Shown: in pieces, positions 13,311 through 21,664 of the stretch
Layout: every line of letters begins with the position of its first letter
Position numbering within the stretch: the first letter of the stretch is position 1
Source: Oscillospiraceae bacterium
GTDB lineage: Bacteria > Bacillota > Clostridia > Oscillospirales > Oscillospiraceae
DNA: 27,125 bases
Direction: 5' to 3'
NCBI GenBank assembly: GCA_020025575.1
Contig: JAHHRW010000019.1
Location: 1 to 27,125 of the forward strand
The notes under the pieces: model-generated
The model's input: only the letters and a program-made list of their open reading frames with translations
The model's database searches: none
What the model was told of the DNA's origin: nothing
Translations under genes and position numbers: made by a program

Positions 13311-14381
13311 ATGGCAGAAAAAGTAACCTTAAAACAAATTGCCGAAGAGGCTGGAGTGTCCCTGACTACGGTGCACCGGGTACTCAACAACAAGGAAGGC
13401 TGCAGCGAAGCGCTGAAAGAGCGGATTTTGACCATCGCCAAAGAGCGGGGCTATACCGTTAATCTGGCAGCGGCATCCCTGCGCAAGCAGACCATTCAAA
13501 TTGCGCTGCTGTTTCCTCTGCGTGTAAAAGAGGCCCAGTATTTTCGGGATCGCATATTGGACGGATATTTTCAGTTCCGGAATGAAGTGTCCCAGTTCAA
13601 TGTGATGTTCCATGAATACTATGTTCCCGGAACGGATGCCCAGACCTTCAGCGACAATACGGTGAACACCCTGAAAAACATCTATCGGGAACGTCCGGTA
13701 CATTTTGACGGTGTGGTGGTCTATGGCTTGGTGCTGGATGAGGCATCGGAGACCATGGTAAACCGGATTGTGGGCAGCGGTACGCGGGTGGTTGTTGTAG
13801 AAAACTGTCCTGAGAGTCTTGCGGATATCTGCAACGTAACCGAGAACGAGGAACTGGCTGGCATTATGGCCGGCGAGTTGCTGTCAAAATTTTTGAAAAA
13901 GTCTGAAAAGCTGGTCATTCTCAGTCAGAATACGCCCGGCGGTGAAGTCAATACGGACGCCTGTATGGCAATCTTGCAAGAATGCTGTCCTGGAGTGGAG
14001 ACCATCAGCTGTCCCATTGCGTGTGATGTCAAACAGAATGACAAAATCTTTGCCGAACTCTTATCCATGACGGATTTGGTTGGTGTTTACAGTACCTGCG
14101 CCCGGCACACCAGATCGATGCTGCATGCAATGGAGCGCACAGGAATCCGCCCAAAAGTTGTCATCGGCAGTGAGTTGTTTGAAGAAAGCTATCAGGCCCT
14201 GCAAAACCGCACGCTGGATATGGTGATCGACAAACGCCCGGAGCTGATTGGCTACAAGGCGGCGCAGATGATTTTCAACGATTTGGTAAAAGGGGAAAAA
14301 CTGCCAGAAGATTACAAGGTCACGCCTCGCATTGTCCTGCGGGCCAACAGTAATCTGTATTACAAGAGTCAAGATGAGTAG
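13311..14381 (+). CDS. LacI/GalR family transcriptional regulator
   Basis: A 356-residue regulator with an N-terminal helix-turn-helix (TLKQIAEEAGVSLTTVHRVL, 6-25) and a hinge region (NLAAASLRKQ, 51-60). A periplasmic-binding-protein-like effector domain covers the rest, containing FDGVVVYGLVLDEA, VVVVENCPES and VVIGSELFEES. The effector domain resembles those that bind sugars or related ligands, but the ligand is not identifiable. GAGGTG lies seven bases before ATG 13311. It is transcribed with the transporter 21 bp downstream and the MBL-fold hydrolase, and it probably represses all three through the operator array directly upstream. The absence of a glycoside hydrolase nearby leaves the substrate open. 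Confidence 0.93.
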   Translation: MAEKVTLKQIAEEAGVSLTTVHRVLNNKEGCSEALKERILTIAKERGYTVNLAAASLRKQTIQIALLFPLRVKEAQYFRDRILDGYFQFRNEVSQFNVMFHEYYVPGTDAQTFSDNTVNTLKNIYRERPVHFDGVVVYGLVLDEASETMVNRIVGSGTRVVVVENCPESLADICNVTENEELAGIMAGELLSKFLKKSEKLVILSQNTPGGEVNTDACMAILQECCPGVETISCPIACDVKQNDKIFAELLSMTDLVGVYSTCARHTRSMLHAMERTGIRPKVVIGSELFEESYQALQNRTLDMVIDKRPELIGYKAAQMIFNDLVKGEKLPEDYKVTPRIVLRANSNLYYKSQDE

Positions 14382-14402
14382 AGAAAAAGGAGACGATTCA
14401 TT

Positions 14403-15860
14403 ATGGCAAATGCTGTAAAGCTAGATGAACAGTACGTGCAAAACGTCAAGAATGCCCCTGCCTTTGGTATAAAGGATAAAATCGGCTATATGCTGGGTGA
14501 CTGGGGTTTTAATAGTCTTCAGGTTATCGTAAACAGCTACCTGATGCTGTTCTGCGTTAACGTCATGGGCATCAAAGCAACCCACTTTGCAACCATCGTG
14601 TTTCTTTGCAAGGCACTGGACGCACTGAATGATACGTTTATTGGACGAACGGTTGACAACCGCCCTGCTAGCAAGTATGGTAAGATGAAACCGTACCTGA
14701 AATGGTTTGCACTTCCCTATATGATTTTCACTGTGGTTCTGTTTGTGAATGTGACCGCAATGCCCTATGTTGCACGTGTAGCATGGGTTCTGGTGATCTA
14801 TTTCATCTGGGGTATCGTTGGTACGTTTATCAATGTTCCCTACGGTGCGATGTCCAATATCATCACAACGGATCAGATGCAGCGTACCGATCTTTCTAAC
14901 TTCCGTTCCATCGGTAGTTTCCTGGGCATGATTATTCCCACCACCATTGCGCCCATGCTGCTGTTTGATAAGAACGAAGATCCCATTGCAAGCCGGTTCA
15001 TCCTGCTCAGCCTGATTATGGGCACATTCTGCGTGGCATGTCTGATGCTGTCGCATAAGCTCATCAGCGAGCGTGTTCTGGTGACGCCCGACAGCAATAT
15101 TTCCGCTGGCGGCGAAAAAATCAACTATTTGCAGGTTGCCAAAAGCTTCCTGAAGAACCGCATCATGATCGCAGTTGTTCTGGCATACGTGTTCTCCAAA
15201 CTGTTCATCCAGCCTGTTGCGATGATTAACCAGTACGTATTCATGGTTTATTTCCAGGATACTTCCATGCTGTCCTGGGCGTCTCTGAGCACCATGCTCC
15301 CTCTGGTGCTGGGCATGCTGTTTGTCAAGCCTATGGTCAAGCGCTTTGGTAAGAAGAATCTGGTTACCTGGCCCCCGCTGGTGGCAGCCGTCTGTTATTG
15401 TGTGACTGCATTTGCACCCATGACTCCCACCACTTGGATCGTTGTCCAGCTGGGTGCATCCTGCTTTACCACTGCCACGACCCTTCTGCTGTGGTCTTTG
15501 GTTGCTGACGCTGTTGACTATCAGGCCTACCTGACCGGTCAGCGCAACGACGGCACCGTTTATGCAACGATTACCTTCCTGGTGTTCTTTGCGGCATCTG
15601 CGTCTACGTCCATCATTGCCCTGGTTCTGGAGGTATTGGGCTACGATGCGACCCTGGGTTCCATGGGTCAGTTGGCCGGCGTTGCCGAAAGACTAAAGAT
15701 GTTCGGCGGCCTGTGGCCCGCTGTTGGATGTGTCCTGGTATTCATCTGCTACAAGATTATCTACAATCTGTCTGACGAGGAAATGAGCAAAATCAGCCAG
15801 AAGGTTATGCAGATGGGCAAGAAAAAGGAAGCTGCTGCACTGAAAGAAATGGGAGAATAA
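14403..15860 (+). CDS. GPH family (MelB-type) sugar:cation symporter
   Basis: A 485-residue major-facilitator transporter with about twelve membrane segments, of the glycoside-pentoside-hexuronide:cation symporter group (MFS_2). Typical features are the early KIGYMLGDWGFN motif, the loop with DALNDTFIGRTVDNRP and KYGKMKPYLKW, and NVPYGAMSNIITTD. YQAYLTGQRNDGTVYAT follows in the second half and corresponds to the MelB helix X-XI region. Such carriers import glycosides, pentoses or uronic acids with Na+ or H+. It lies between the LacI-type regulator and an MBL-fold hydrolase, with AAGGAG about ten bases before its ATG. The substrate is unknown. Na+ coupling would fit the nearby sodium pump but is not shown by the sequence. 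Confidence 0.92.
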   Translation: MANAVKLDEQYVQNVKNAPAFGIKDKIGYMLGDWGFNSLQVIVNSYLMLFCVNVMGIKATHFATIVFLCKALDALNDTFIGRTVDNRPASKYGKMKPYLKWFALPYMIFTVVLFVNVTAMPYVARVAWVLVIYFIWGIVGTFINVPYGAMSNIITTDQMQRTDLSNFRSIGSFLGMIIPTTIAPMLLFDKNEDPIASRFILLSLIMGTFCVACLMLSHKLISERVLVTPDSNISAGGEKINYLQVAKSFLKNRIMIAVVLAYVFSKLFIQPVAMINQYVFMVYFQDTSMLSWASLSTMLPLVLGMLFVKPMVKRFGKKNLVTWPPLVAAVCYCVTAFAPMTPTTWIVVQLGASCFTTATTLLLWSLVADAVDYQAYLTGQRNDGTVYATITFLVFFAASASTSIIALVLEVLGYDATLGSMGQLAGVAERLKMFGGLWPAVGCVLVFICYKIIYNLSDEEMSKISQKVMQMGKKKEAAALKEMGE

Positions 15861-15904
15861 TCCATTATTTTGCAATATATCCCATAAGGAGTGACGAATT
15901 CACC

Positions 15905-16759
15905 ATGCTAAAACACGAAGTAACGCAGATTGCGCCCCATACCTGGTGCATCAGCGAATTTCATCTGGTAAATGCCTTTCTGGTGGAAGGCAAAGAAAGG
16001 GCTGCGCTGATTGATACCGGCTGCGGTATTGGAAATCTGGCACAAATCGTCCGAGAGCTAACGGATAAGCCTTTGATTGTCCTGATTACACACGGACACT
16101 TCGATCACAATGGCGGCGTTTTTGAATTTCCGGGTTCGACAATCTATCAGCATCCTGCGGATGCTTGTCAGCGGGAGCAAACCATGAAGATGATCGAAAA
16201 TCTGGCAGGATGCCGGGACGAAAATAAGCTGCGTGCGTACTATATCACCAGCCGCGCCCCCATTCGCTGCCCGGAGCTGGATGTACATGAGCTGCTAAAA
16301 CTGGTTCCTACGGAAAAAACTCCTGAGACCTATGACTGGCAGCCTATGGTTGACGGTACTGAGTTCGACCTGGGCGGCAGAGTGCTGAAGGTGGTTCACA
16401 CCCCCGGTCATTCCGATGGCGAGGTGAGTATTTTGGATAAGACCAGCCGTACCCTGTTTAGTGGGGATACTGCCAACGTGGGAATTATCCTCATGCGTCA
16501 GCCGGATAACGACACTGCGCTAATCAAAATTTGCAACCAAACCATGGTAAAGCTGTGGGCGTTGGAGGCAGACTACGACAAGTTGGGTGTGGGTCACGAT
16601 GCTGTGACCATTGACAAGCAGATTGTCAAGGATTATCTGGATCTGACCACCGGCCTGCTGGATGGCACCATCGTCGGCAAATACGAGGAAGTGGGTTTTC
16701 GCAAGGGTGATGTCGCACGCCTTGGAATGGCTGAGCTGTGGTACCAGTGCGATGCCTGA
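15905..16759 (+). CDS. MBL-fold metallo-hydrolase
   Basis: A 284-residue metallo-beta-lactamase-fold hydrolase. The metal-binding motif is intact: THGHFDH (62-68), then His169 in HTPGHSDG, Asp188 in FSGDTA and His231 in GVGHD. These are the ligands of a two-metal site. The 120 or so residues between the first motif and His169 carry an insertion (NKLRAYYITSRAPIRCPE) that probably shapes the substrate pocket. It is the last gene of the operon with the LacI-type regulator and MelB-type symporter, 44 bp after the transporter. The ribosome binding site AAGGAG is rather far (13 bases) from ATG 15905. It plausibly hydrolyses an imported lactone, ester or phosphate derivative, but the reaction cannot be assigned. 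No signal peptide is seen. Confidence 0.9.
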   Translation: MLKHEVTQIAPHTWCISEFHLVNAFLVEGKERAALIDTGCGIGNLAQIVRELTDKPLIVLITHGHFDHNGGVFEFPGSTIYQHPADACQREQTMKMIENLAGCRDENKLRAYYITSRAPIRCPELDVHELLKLVPTEKTPETYDWQPMVDGTEFDLGGRVLKVVHTPGHSDGEVSILDKTSRTLFSGDTANVGIILMRQPDNDTALIKICNQTMVKLWALEADYDKLGVGHDAVTIDKQIVKDYLDLTTGLLDGTIVGKYEEVGFRKGDVARLGMAELWYQCDA

Positions 16760-16808
16760 TGCATCTTCTGGAACAAATCCTTCATTATAATTAAGTTGTC
16801 CTCTCTTT

Positions 16809-16853
16809 AAAAGCGCTTACTGTCTGTGAATGCAGGCAGCAAGCGCTTTTTTT
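16809..16853 (+). terminator. Terminator of the LacI-symporter-hydrolase operon
   Basis: Perfect 10-bp arms AAAAGCGCTT (16809-16818) and AAGCGCTTTT (16841-16850) enclose a second stem, CTGTCTG/CAGGCAG, followed by TTT. It converges on the rpoD terminators. Confidence 0.93.
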
Positions 16854-16882
16854 ATAATTATGGTGCTCCGCGCAGCGAATGA

Positions 16883-16912
16883 AAAATAGAAATACCTGCC
16901 AGTGGCAGGTAT
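16883..16912 (-). terminator. Second rpoD terminator
   Basis: Perfect 9-bp arms ATACCTGCC/GGCAGGTAT with a 3-base loop. On the minus strand it is followed by TTCTATTTTTC. It lies just beyond the stronger rpoD terminator. Confidence 0.6.
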
Positions 16913-16930
16913 ACAGATAATCCGCAAGCA

Positions 16931-16961
16931 GAAAAATCCCCCGGTACAGGTGTACCGGGGG
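16931..16961 (-). terminator. rpoD terminator
   Basis: Perfect 11-bp arms CCCCCGGTACA and TGTACCGGGGG with a 2-base loop, followed on the minus strand by ATTTTTC, 7 bp after the rpoD stop codon. Confidence 0.92.
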
Positions 16962-16967
16962 AAAGAA

Positions 16968-18116
16968 TCAGCAGTAGAAGTCCTTGATTTTCTTGGCTCT
17001 GCTGGGATGGCGGAGCTTGCGGATTGCCTTATTCTCAATCTGGCGGATACGTTCACGAGTAACGCCAAAGATCTGGCCCACTTCTTCCAGCGTGTGGGTT
17101 CTGCCGTCGTACATGCCAAAGCGCATTTTCAGCACATCGGCCTCACGCTCGGTCAGGGTGTCCAGAATTTCCTTCAATGCCTCAGCAAGCAGCGCATTGG
17201 AGGTGGCATCTGCAGGGCCGGGGGTGTGATCGTCTTCCACGAAGGAACCGATGGAGGTATCCTCTTCATCACCCACGGGGGTGTCCAGACTCAGGGTGTC
17301 GGCAGCGGTGCGGTTTGCCTCGATGATCTTTTCAACGGGCAGATTCAGCTCTTTAGCGACTTCTTCAACGGTAGGCTCACGACCCAGCTCCTGAACCAGC
17401 TTGCGGTTGCAGCGGGTAGCCTTGTTGATGACTTCTACCATATGCACCGGTACGCGGATGGTACGGGCCTGATCGGCGATGGCACGGGTGATGGCCTGCC
17501 GAATCCACCAGGTTGCATATGTAGAGAATTTGTTTCCCTTTGTCCAGTCGAACTTGTCAACTGCGCGAATCAGGCCGGTATTGCCCTCCTGAATCAGATC
17601 CAGAATGTGCAGACCGCGGCCGGAATATTTCTTTGCAATAGAGACAACCAGACGGAGGTTTGCCTCTGTCAGCTTGTTCTTGGCATACTGATCGCCCTCA
17701 GATACTCGCTTTGCAAGATCCACTTCTTCCTCGGCAGAGAGCAGCTTTACCTGACCGATTTCCTTCAGATACATACGGACGGGATCGTCCAGATTGTATT
17801 CCGCAGCCAGATCCACCGGGTCAATCAGATCTTCTTCCTCAAGACCGGACAGATCGATATCTCCGTCACCGTTTCCGTCCAGATCCAGGGAATCCTCCAT
17901 GTCGAGATCCAGCTCAGCGGCCACAATCTGAATGTTCATTGCCTCAAACTTGTCATAGATGTCCTCAATCCGCTCGGGGCTCAAGTCCATCTTTTCCAGA
18001 TGTGTATTCAAATCAGCAGCACGGATCATGCCATCTTTCTTGCCTTTGGCAATGAGACTCTGCAGAGCGCTGTACAGTTCTTCGTTGGATTTATGGGTCT
18101 TTTTTTCGTTAGCCAT
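16968..18116 (-). CDS. rpoD: Primary RNA polymerase sigma factor RpoD/SigA
   Basis: A 382-residue housekeeping sigma factor. Region 1.1 is short (about 1-65) and followed by an acidic stretch (70-100). Region 1.2 begins DPVRMYLKEIG (111-121). Region 2 contains NLRLVVSIAKKYSGRGL, DLIQEGNTGLIRAVDKFD (173-190) and FSTYATWWIRQAITRAI (197-213). Region 4.2 near the end holds the helix-turn-helix EEVGQIFGVTRERIRQIE. Length and layout match Firmicutes SigA. The gene stands alone here; the dnaG often found upstream in Firmicutes is absent, and lepA is transcribed divergently. GAGGAGAG lies directly before the ATG at 18116. A readable sigma-A-type promoter (18161-18189) suggests it transcribes its own gene. 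Confidence 0.97.
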   Translation of the reverse strand: MANEKKTHKSNEELYSALQSLIAKGKKDGMIRAADLNTHLEKMDLSPERIEDIYDKFEAMNIQIVAAELDLDMEDSLDLDGNGDGDIDLSGLEEEDLIDPVDLAAEYNLDDPVRMYLKEIGQVKLLSAEEEVDLAKRVSEGDQYAKNKLTEANLRLVVSIAKKYSGRGLHILDLIQEGNTGLIRAVDKFDWTKGNKFSTYATWWIRQAITRAIADQARTIRVPVHMVEVINKATRCNRKLVQELGREPTVEEVAKELNLPVEKIIEANRTAADTLSLDTPVGDEEDTSIGSFVEDDHTPGPADATSNALLAEALKEILDTLTEREADVLKMRFGMYDGRTHTLEEVGQIFGVTRERIRQIENKAIRKLRHPSRAKKIKDFYC

Positions 18117-18160
18117 GACTCTCTCCTCGTTTTTTGCTCAAATCGCTTATTTCCGGGTAG

Positions 18161-18189
18161 ACTATAACCTGTTTTCTTGATTTCGGCAA
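18161..18189 (-). promoter_or_regulatory. rpoD promoter
   Basis: On the minus strand TTGCCG (18184-18189) and TATAGT (18161-18166) are separated by 17 bp, about 45 bp upstream of the rpoD start. Confidence 0.75.
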
Positions 18190-18285
18190 GGGTTTTTCGA
18201 GAAAAATTTTTGCTTTTTTCAGATTTCGCCTTTTTTTTTCTGAAAACAGTATCCCCGCATCTTTTCAAAACATACAGTTTACTTT

Positions 18286-18313
18286 TTGACAAAAGTCCGA
18301 TATACTATATAAA
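18286..18313 (+). promoter_or_regulatory. lepA promoter
   Basis: A perfect TTGACA (18286-18291) is followed after 16 bp by TATAAA (18308-18313). The predicted leader is about 80 nt. Confidence 0.75.
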
Positions 18314-18399
18314 ATGAAGTAAGTATGAGTATTTTCATTTGGAGATATGCAGATATTGCTTGAATGTCTGCCCATAACACATTACGCACGAGGTGTATT

Positions 18400-20208
18400 A
18401 TGACAGAACTGTCAAAAATTCGTAATTTTTCCATCATTGCCCACATTGACCATGGCAAGTCCACTTTGGCAGACCGTTTGCTCGAAGAGTGCAATGCCAT
18501 CAGCCAGCGTGAAATGGAGTCCCAGATTCTGGATTCCATGGATTTGGAGCGGGAGCGGGGCATCACCATCAAGGCAAGAGCGGTACAGCTAGACTACGCC
18601 GCCGATGATGGCGAGCACTATGCCCTGAACCTGATCGACACCCCCGGTCATGTGGACTTTAACTATGAGGTATCCCGCTCCCTGGCTGCCTGTGAGGGTG
18701 CGGTGTTGGTTGTGGATGCCAGCCAGGGCGTTGAGGCGCAGACCCTTGCCAATACCTACCTTGCCATTGATGCAGGGCTGGAAGTTCTGCCGGTCATCAA
18801 CAAAATCGACCTGCCCTCTGCCCGTCCTGCCGAAGTCAAAGCTGAGGTAGAGGATATTATCGGCATTCCTGCTGAGGATTCCCCGGAGATTTCTGCGAAA
18901 AACGGCATCAACATCCATTCGGTTCTGGAGATGATCGTCAAGGATGTGCCCGCCCCCAGCGGCGACCGGGAGGCTCCTGTTCAGGCGCTGATTTTTGACA
19001 GCCAGTATGATTCCTACCGGGGCGTTATTGTCTATATCCGTATGAAAGAGGGCACCCTGCGTGCCGGCATGGATATTCGCATGATGGCCACTGGTGCGGT
19101 GTACAAAATCGTTGAAGTGGGTGTAATGAATCCGCTGGGTCTGACCCCCAGGGATTCCATCGGCGCAGGCGAAGTTGGCTATGTGACGGCTTCCATTAAG
19201 AATGTGTCAGATACCCGTGTGGGTGACACCATCACATCGGTTGCAAATCCGGCAAAAGAGGCTCTGCCTGGCTATCGCAGTGTTCAGCCCATGGTCTACT
19301 CTGGTGTGTATCCGGCAGACGGCGCAAAATATCAGGATCTTCGGGATGCACTGGAAAAGCTAAAGCTGAACGATGCATCCATGACCTACGAACCGGAAAG
19401 CTCCATTGCCCTGGGCTTTGGTTTCCGCTGCGGTTTCTTGGGTCTTCTGCATATGGAAATCATTCAGGAGCGTCTGGAGCGTGAATACAATCTGGATCTG
19501 ATCACCACCGCCCCCAACGTCGTTTATCGGGTCACCAAAAACGACGGAACGGTTCTCATGGTGGACAATCCTCTGGACTACCCCGACCCCATGGAGATTG
19601 CCAAGGCAGAGGAGCCCTTTGTAAAGGTGAGTCTCATCGGCCCCCAGGAGTATGTGGGCAACATGATGGAGCTGGCAACCTCCCGCCGGGGCGAATTTAA
19701 GGATATGGTGTATCTGGATGCAAGCCGTGTGGAGCTGCACTACTACATGCCGCTGAACGAAATCATCTATGACTTCTTTGACGCGCTGAAATCCCGTACC
19801 CGTGGCTATGGTTCTTTGGACTATGAGTTCCTGGGCTATCGGGAATCCAAGCTGGTAAAGCTGGATATCATGCTCAATGGCGATATCGTGGATGCACTGA
19901 GCTTTATCCTTTTTGCGGATAACGCCTATGCCCGGGCCCGTAAAATCTGTGAAAAGCTGAAGGATAATATTCCCCGTGCCCAGTTTGAAATTCCCATTCA
20001 GGCAGCGGTGGGCGGCAAAATCATCGCCCGGGAGACCATCAAGGCCGTTCGCAAGGATGTGCTTGCCAAGTGCTACGGCGGCGATATCACCCGTAAGAAG
20101 AAACTGCTGGAGAAACAGAAAGAGGGCAAGAAACGGATGCGTACCTTTGGTACGGTTTCTGTTCCTTCCGAGGCCTTTATGGCAGTGCTCAAGCTGGACG
20201 AAGACTGA
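18400..20208 (+). CDS. lepA: Elongation factor 4 (LepA), ribosome back-translocase GTPase
   Basis: A 602-residue translational GTPase. The G-domain motifs are AHIDHGKST (14-22), DTPGHVDF (80-87) and NKID (134-137). The EF-G-like domains follow, with GFGFRCGFLGLLHMEI in the LepA-specific central part. The C-terminal domain ends near GKKRMRTFGTVSVPSEAF, a lysine-rich LepA signature. LepA acts on stalled or mispositioned ribosomes. The start ATG 18400 has ACGAGGTG six bases upstream; the earlier in-frame start at 18364 has none. It is followed after 100 bp by hemW, a lepA-hemW order common in Firmicutes. No terminator is visible between the two, so they are probably co-transcribed. Confidence 0.97.
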   Translation: MTELSKIRNFSIIAHIDHGKSTLADRLLEECNAISQREMESQILDSMDLERERGITIKARAVQLDYAADDGEHYALNLIDTPGHVDFNYEVSRSLAACEGAVLVVDASQGVEAQTLANTYLAIDAGLEVLPVINKIDLPSARPAEVKAEVEDIIGIPAEDSPEISAKNGINIHSVLEMIVKDVPAPSGDREAPVQALIFDSQYDSYRGVIVYIRMKEGTLRAGMDIRMMATGAVYKIVEVGVMNPLGLTPRDSIGAGEVGYVTASIKNVSDTRVGDTITSVANPAKEALPGYRSVQPMVYSGVYPADGAKYQDLRDALEKLKLNDASMTYEPESSIALGFGFRCGFLGLLHMEIIQERLEREYNLDLITTAPNVVYRVTKNDGTVLMVDNPLDYPDPMEIAKAEEPFVKVSLIGPQEYVGNMMELATSRRGEFKDMVYLDASRVELHYYMPLNEIIYDFFDALKSRTRGYGSLDYEFLGYRESKLVKLDIMLNGDIVDALSFILFADNAYARARKICEKLKDNIPRAQFEIPIQAAVGGKIIARETIKAVRKDVLAKCYGGDITRKKKLLEKQKEGKKRMRTFGTVSVPSEAFMAVLKLDED

Positions 20209-20308
20209 TTGGGTCTGTCGTTTCTGCATCCCGGGGTGTGGCTCGGTATCGTTCGTGCCCTGCAAAAAGTAAGAACAATTTCCCATTCACGGATACCGGA
20301 GGTAACCT

Positions 20309-21502
20309 ATGGCATTTTTAAACACCCATAAAAATAAAAAACCACTGGGCATTTATGTCCATGTGCCCTTTTGCCGGAGTAAATGTCAGTATTGTGATTT
20401 TTACTCCCTGGCAGATCATGATGAAACCCTGGTCGATTCCTATTTGTATGCCATCTGCCGGCACATTCAGGAGACCGGCCCTCTGGCGCCCAACCACTAT
20501 GTGGATACCATCTATTTTGGCGGCGGCACCCCCAGTTTTCTGGGAGCAGAGGGGCTTGCTGCGATTCTCATGGAAATTCGCCGCAATTTTGATGTGGCAG
20601 GCGATGCGGAGATCACCTTTGAGGCAAACCCCGACTCTGTGGATGATAAACTGCTGAAACGGCTGCGTGCAGAGGGGTTCAATCGGGTGAGTCTTGGCAT
20701 CCAGTGCGATGACGATGAGATTTTGAGCAAAATCGGGCGCCCCCACACCTATGAGCAGGCGGTGGAGGCTTACCATCGGATTCGCAAGGCAAAATTCCAG
20801 AATGTGTCGGTGGATTTGATGTTCGGACTGCCCGGACAGAGCCTGATGGATTGGACCAATACACTGGAAAACGTGCTCCAGTTGCATCCGGAGCATATCA
20901 GCTGCTACGGTCTGAAGGTGGAAGAGGGTACGCCCCTTTATGAATACAAGGACTTTGCCAATCTGGCCGATGACGACACTCAGGCAGATATGTATCTTGC
21001 CATGGTGGATATTCTCAAGGAACACGGCTACCGTCAGTATGAAATCTCCAATTTTGCCAAGCGTGGAAAGGTCTCACGGCACAATCTCAAGTACTGGACC
21101 GGCATGGAATACATCGGATTTGGCCCGGACGCCAGCTCTGACTTTGCAGGAAAGCGTTACAGCTATGTGCGCAGTCTGCCCGATTATGTGACCGGAATCC
21201 GGGAAGGCGGTCAGATTGTCAGCGAAATCGCCGAAATTCCCATCCGGGAACGGGCCGGAGAGTACCTGATGATGCGTCTGCGCACCATTGGCGGCATCAA
21301 TAAAGCGGAATACGAATCGAGTTATCTGCTTCCCTTTGAACCCTTGGAACAAATTCTGGAAACAAACAGAAAGCTGGATCTTACCCGGTGTGACAATGAC
21401 CGCTGGCATCTGACCCCCAAGGGATTTCTGGTGTCCAACAGCATCATTTCCGACCTGCTGCTGGCGCAGGATCGCAGCGAGCCTCTGGCCAGAAGAAAAT
21501 AG
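20309..21502 (+). CDS. hemW: Radical SAM heme chaperone HemW
   Basis: A 397-residue radical SAM protein. The iron-sulfur cluster motif CRSKCQYC (Cys22, Cys26, Cys29) lies in VPFCRSKCQYCDFYS, followed by IYFGGGTPS (68-76), FEANPDSV and RVSLGIQ. A HemW C-terminal domain ends the protein. HemW binds heme and delivers it to membrane enzymes; the older name, oxygen-independent coproporphyrinogen III oxidase-like protein, reflects similarity to HemN. The length and the CDFYS sequence after the cluster favour HemW over true HemN. The start ATG 20309 is preceded by GGAGG. It is probably transcribed with lepA. Confidence 0.95.
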   Translation: MAFLNTHKNKKPLGIYVHVPFCRSKCQYCDFYSLADHDETLVDSYLYAICRHIQETGPLAPNHYVDTIYFGGGTPSFLGAEGLAAILMEIRRNFDVAGDAEITFEANPDSVDDKLLKRLRAEGFNRVSLGIQCDDDEILSKIGRPHTYEQAVEAYHRIRKAKFQNVSVDLMFGLPGQSLMDWTNTLENVLQLHPEHISCYGLKVEEGTPLYEYKDFANLADDDTQADMYLAMVDILKEHGYRQYEISNFAKRGKVSRHNLKYWTGMEYIGFGPDASSDFAGKRYSYVRSLPDYVTGIREGGQIVSEIAEIPIRERAGEYLMMRLRTIGGINKAEYESSYLLPFEPLEQILETNRKLDLTRCDNDRWHLTPKGFLVSNSIISDLLLAQDRSEPLARRK

Positions 21503-21612
21503 ACAAAAGGGTATCGCATGATTTGCATAATTTCCTCTTTTTTGGTAAAAACCGTATTTTCTGTGGTGGTTATGGAAATAAATGATAAAGCCTTTTCTTT
21601 TCCTCATAAGTG

Positions 21613-21621
21613 TGGTATAGT
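21613..21621 (+). promoter_or_regulatory. Extended -10 promoter of the DUF3048 lipoprotein gene
   Basis: TGGTATAGT, a near-consensus -10 with the TGn extension, lies 44 bp upstream of the start codon. The -35 position (TTTTCT) is weak. Confidence 0.6.
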
Positions 21622-21664
21622 CGAATTGCCGGTTTCAGCCGGACAACCTGAAAGGATGCATACT

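Noticed and set aside
16902..18167. 421-codon plus-strand frame opposite rpoD
   Set aside because: It runs through the two rpoD terminators and is the complement of a conserved sigma factor.
18177..18290. T-rich stretch with short stems (TTTTTC/GAAAAA, TTTTCAG/CTGAAAA) between rpoD and lepA
   Set aside because: Homopolymer-rich promoter spacer; the stems are short and low in GC, and no gene upstream needs a terminator there.
20309..21502. Oxygen-independent coproporphyrinogen III oxidase (HemN)
   Set aside because: Size, the residues after the CxxxCxxC motif and the lepA-adjacent position fit the heme chaperone HemW.
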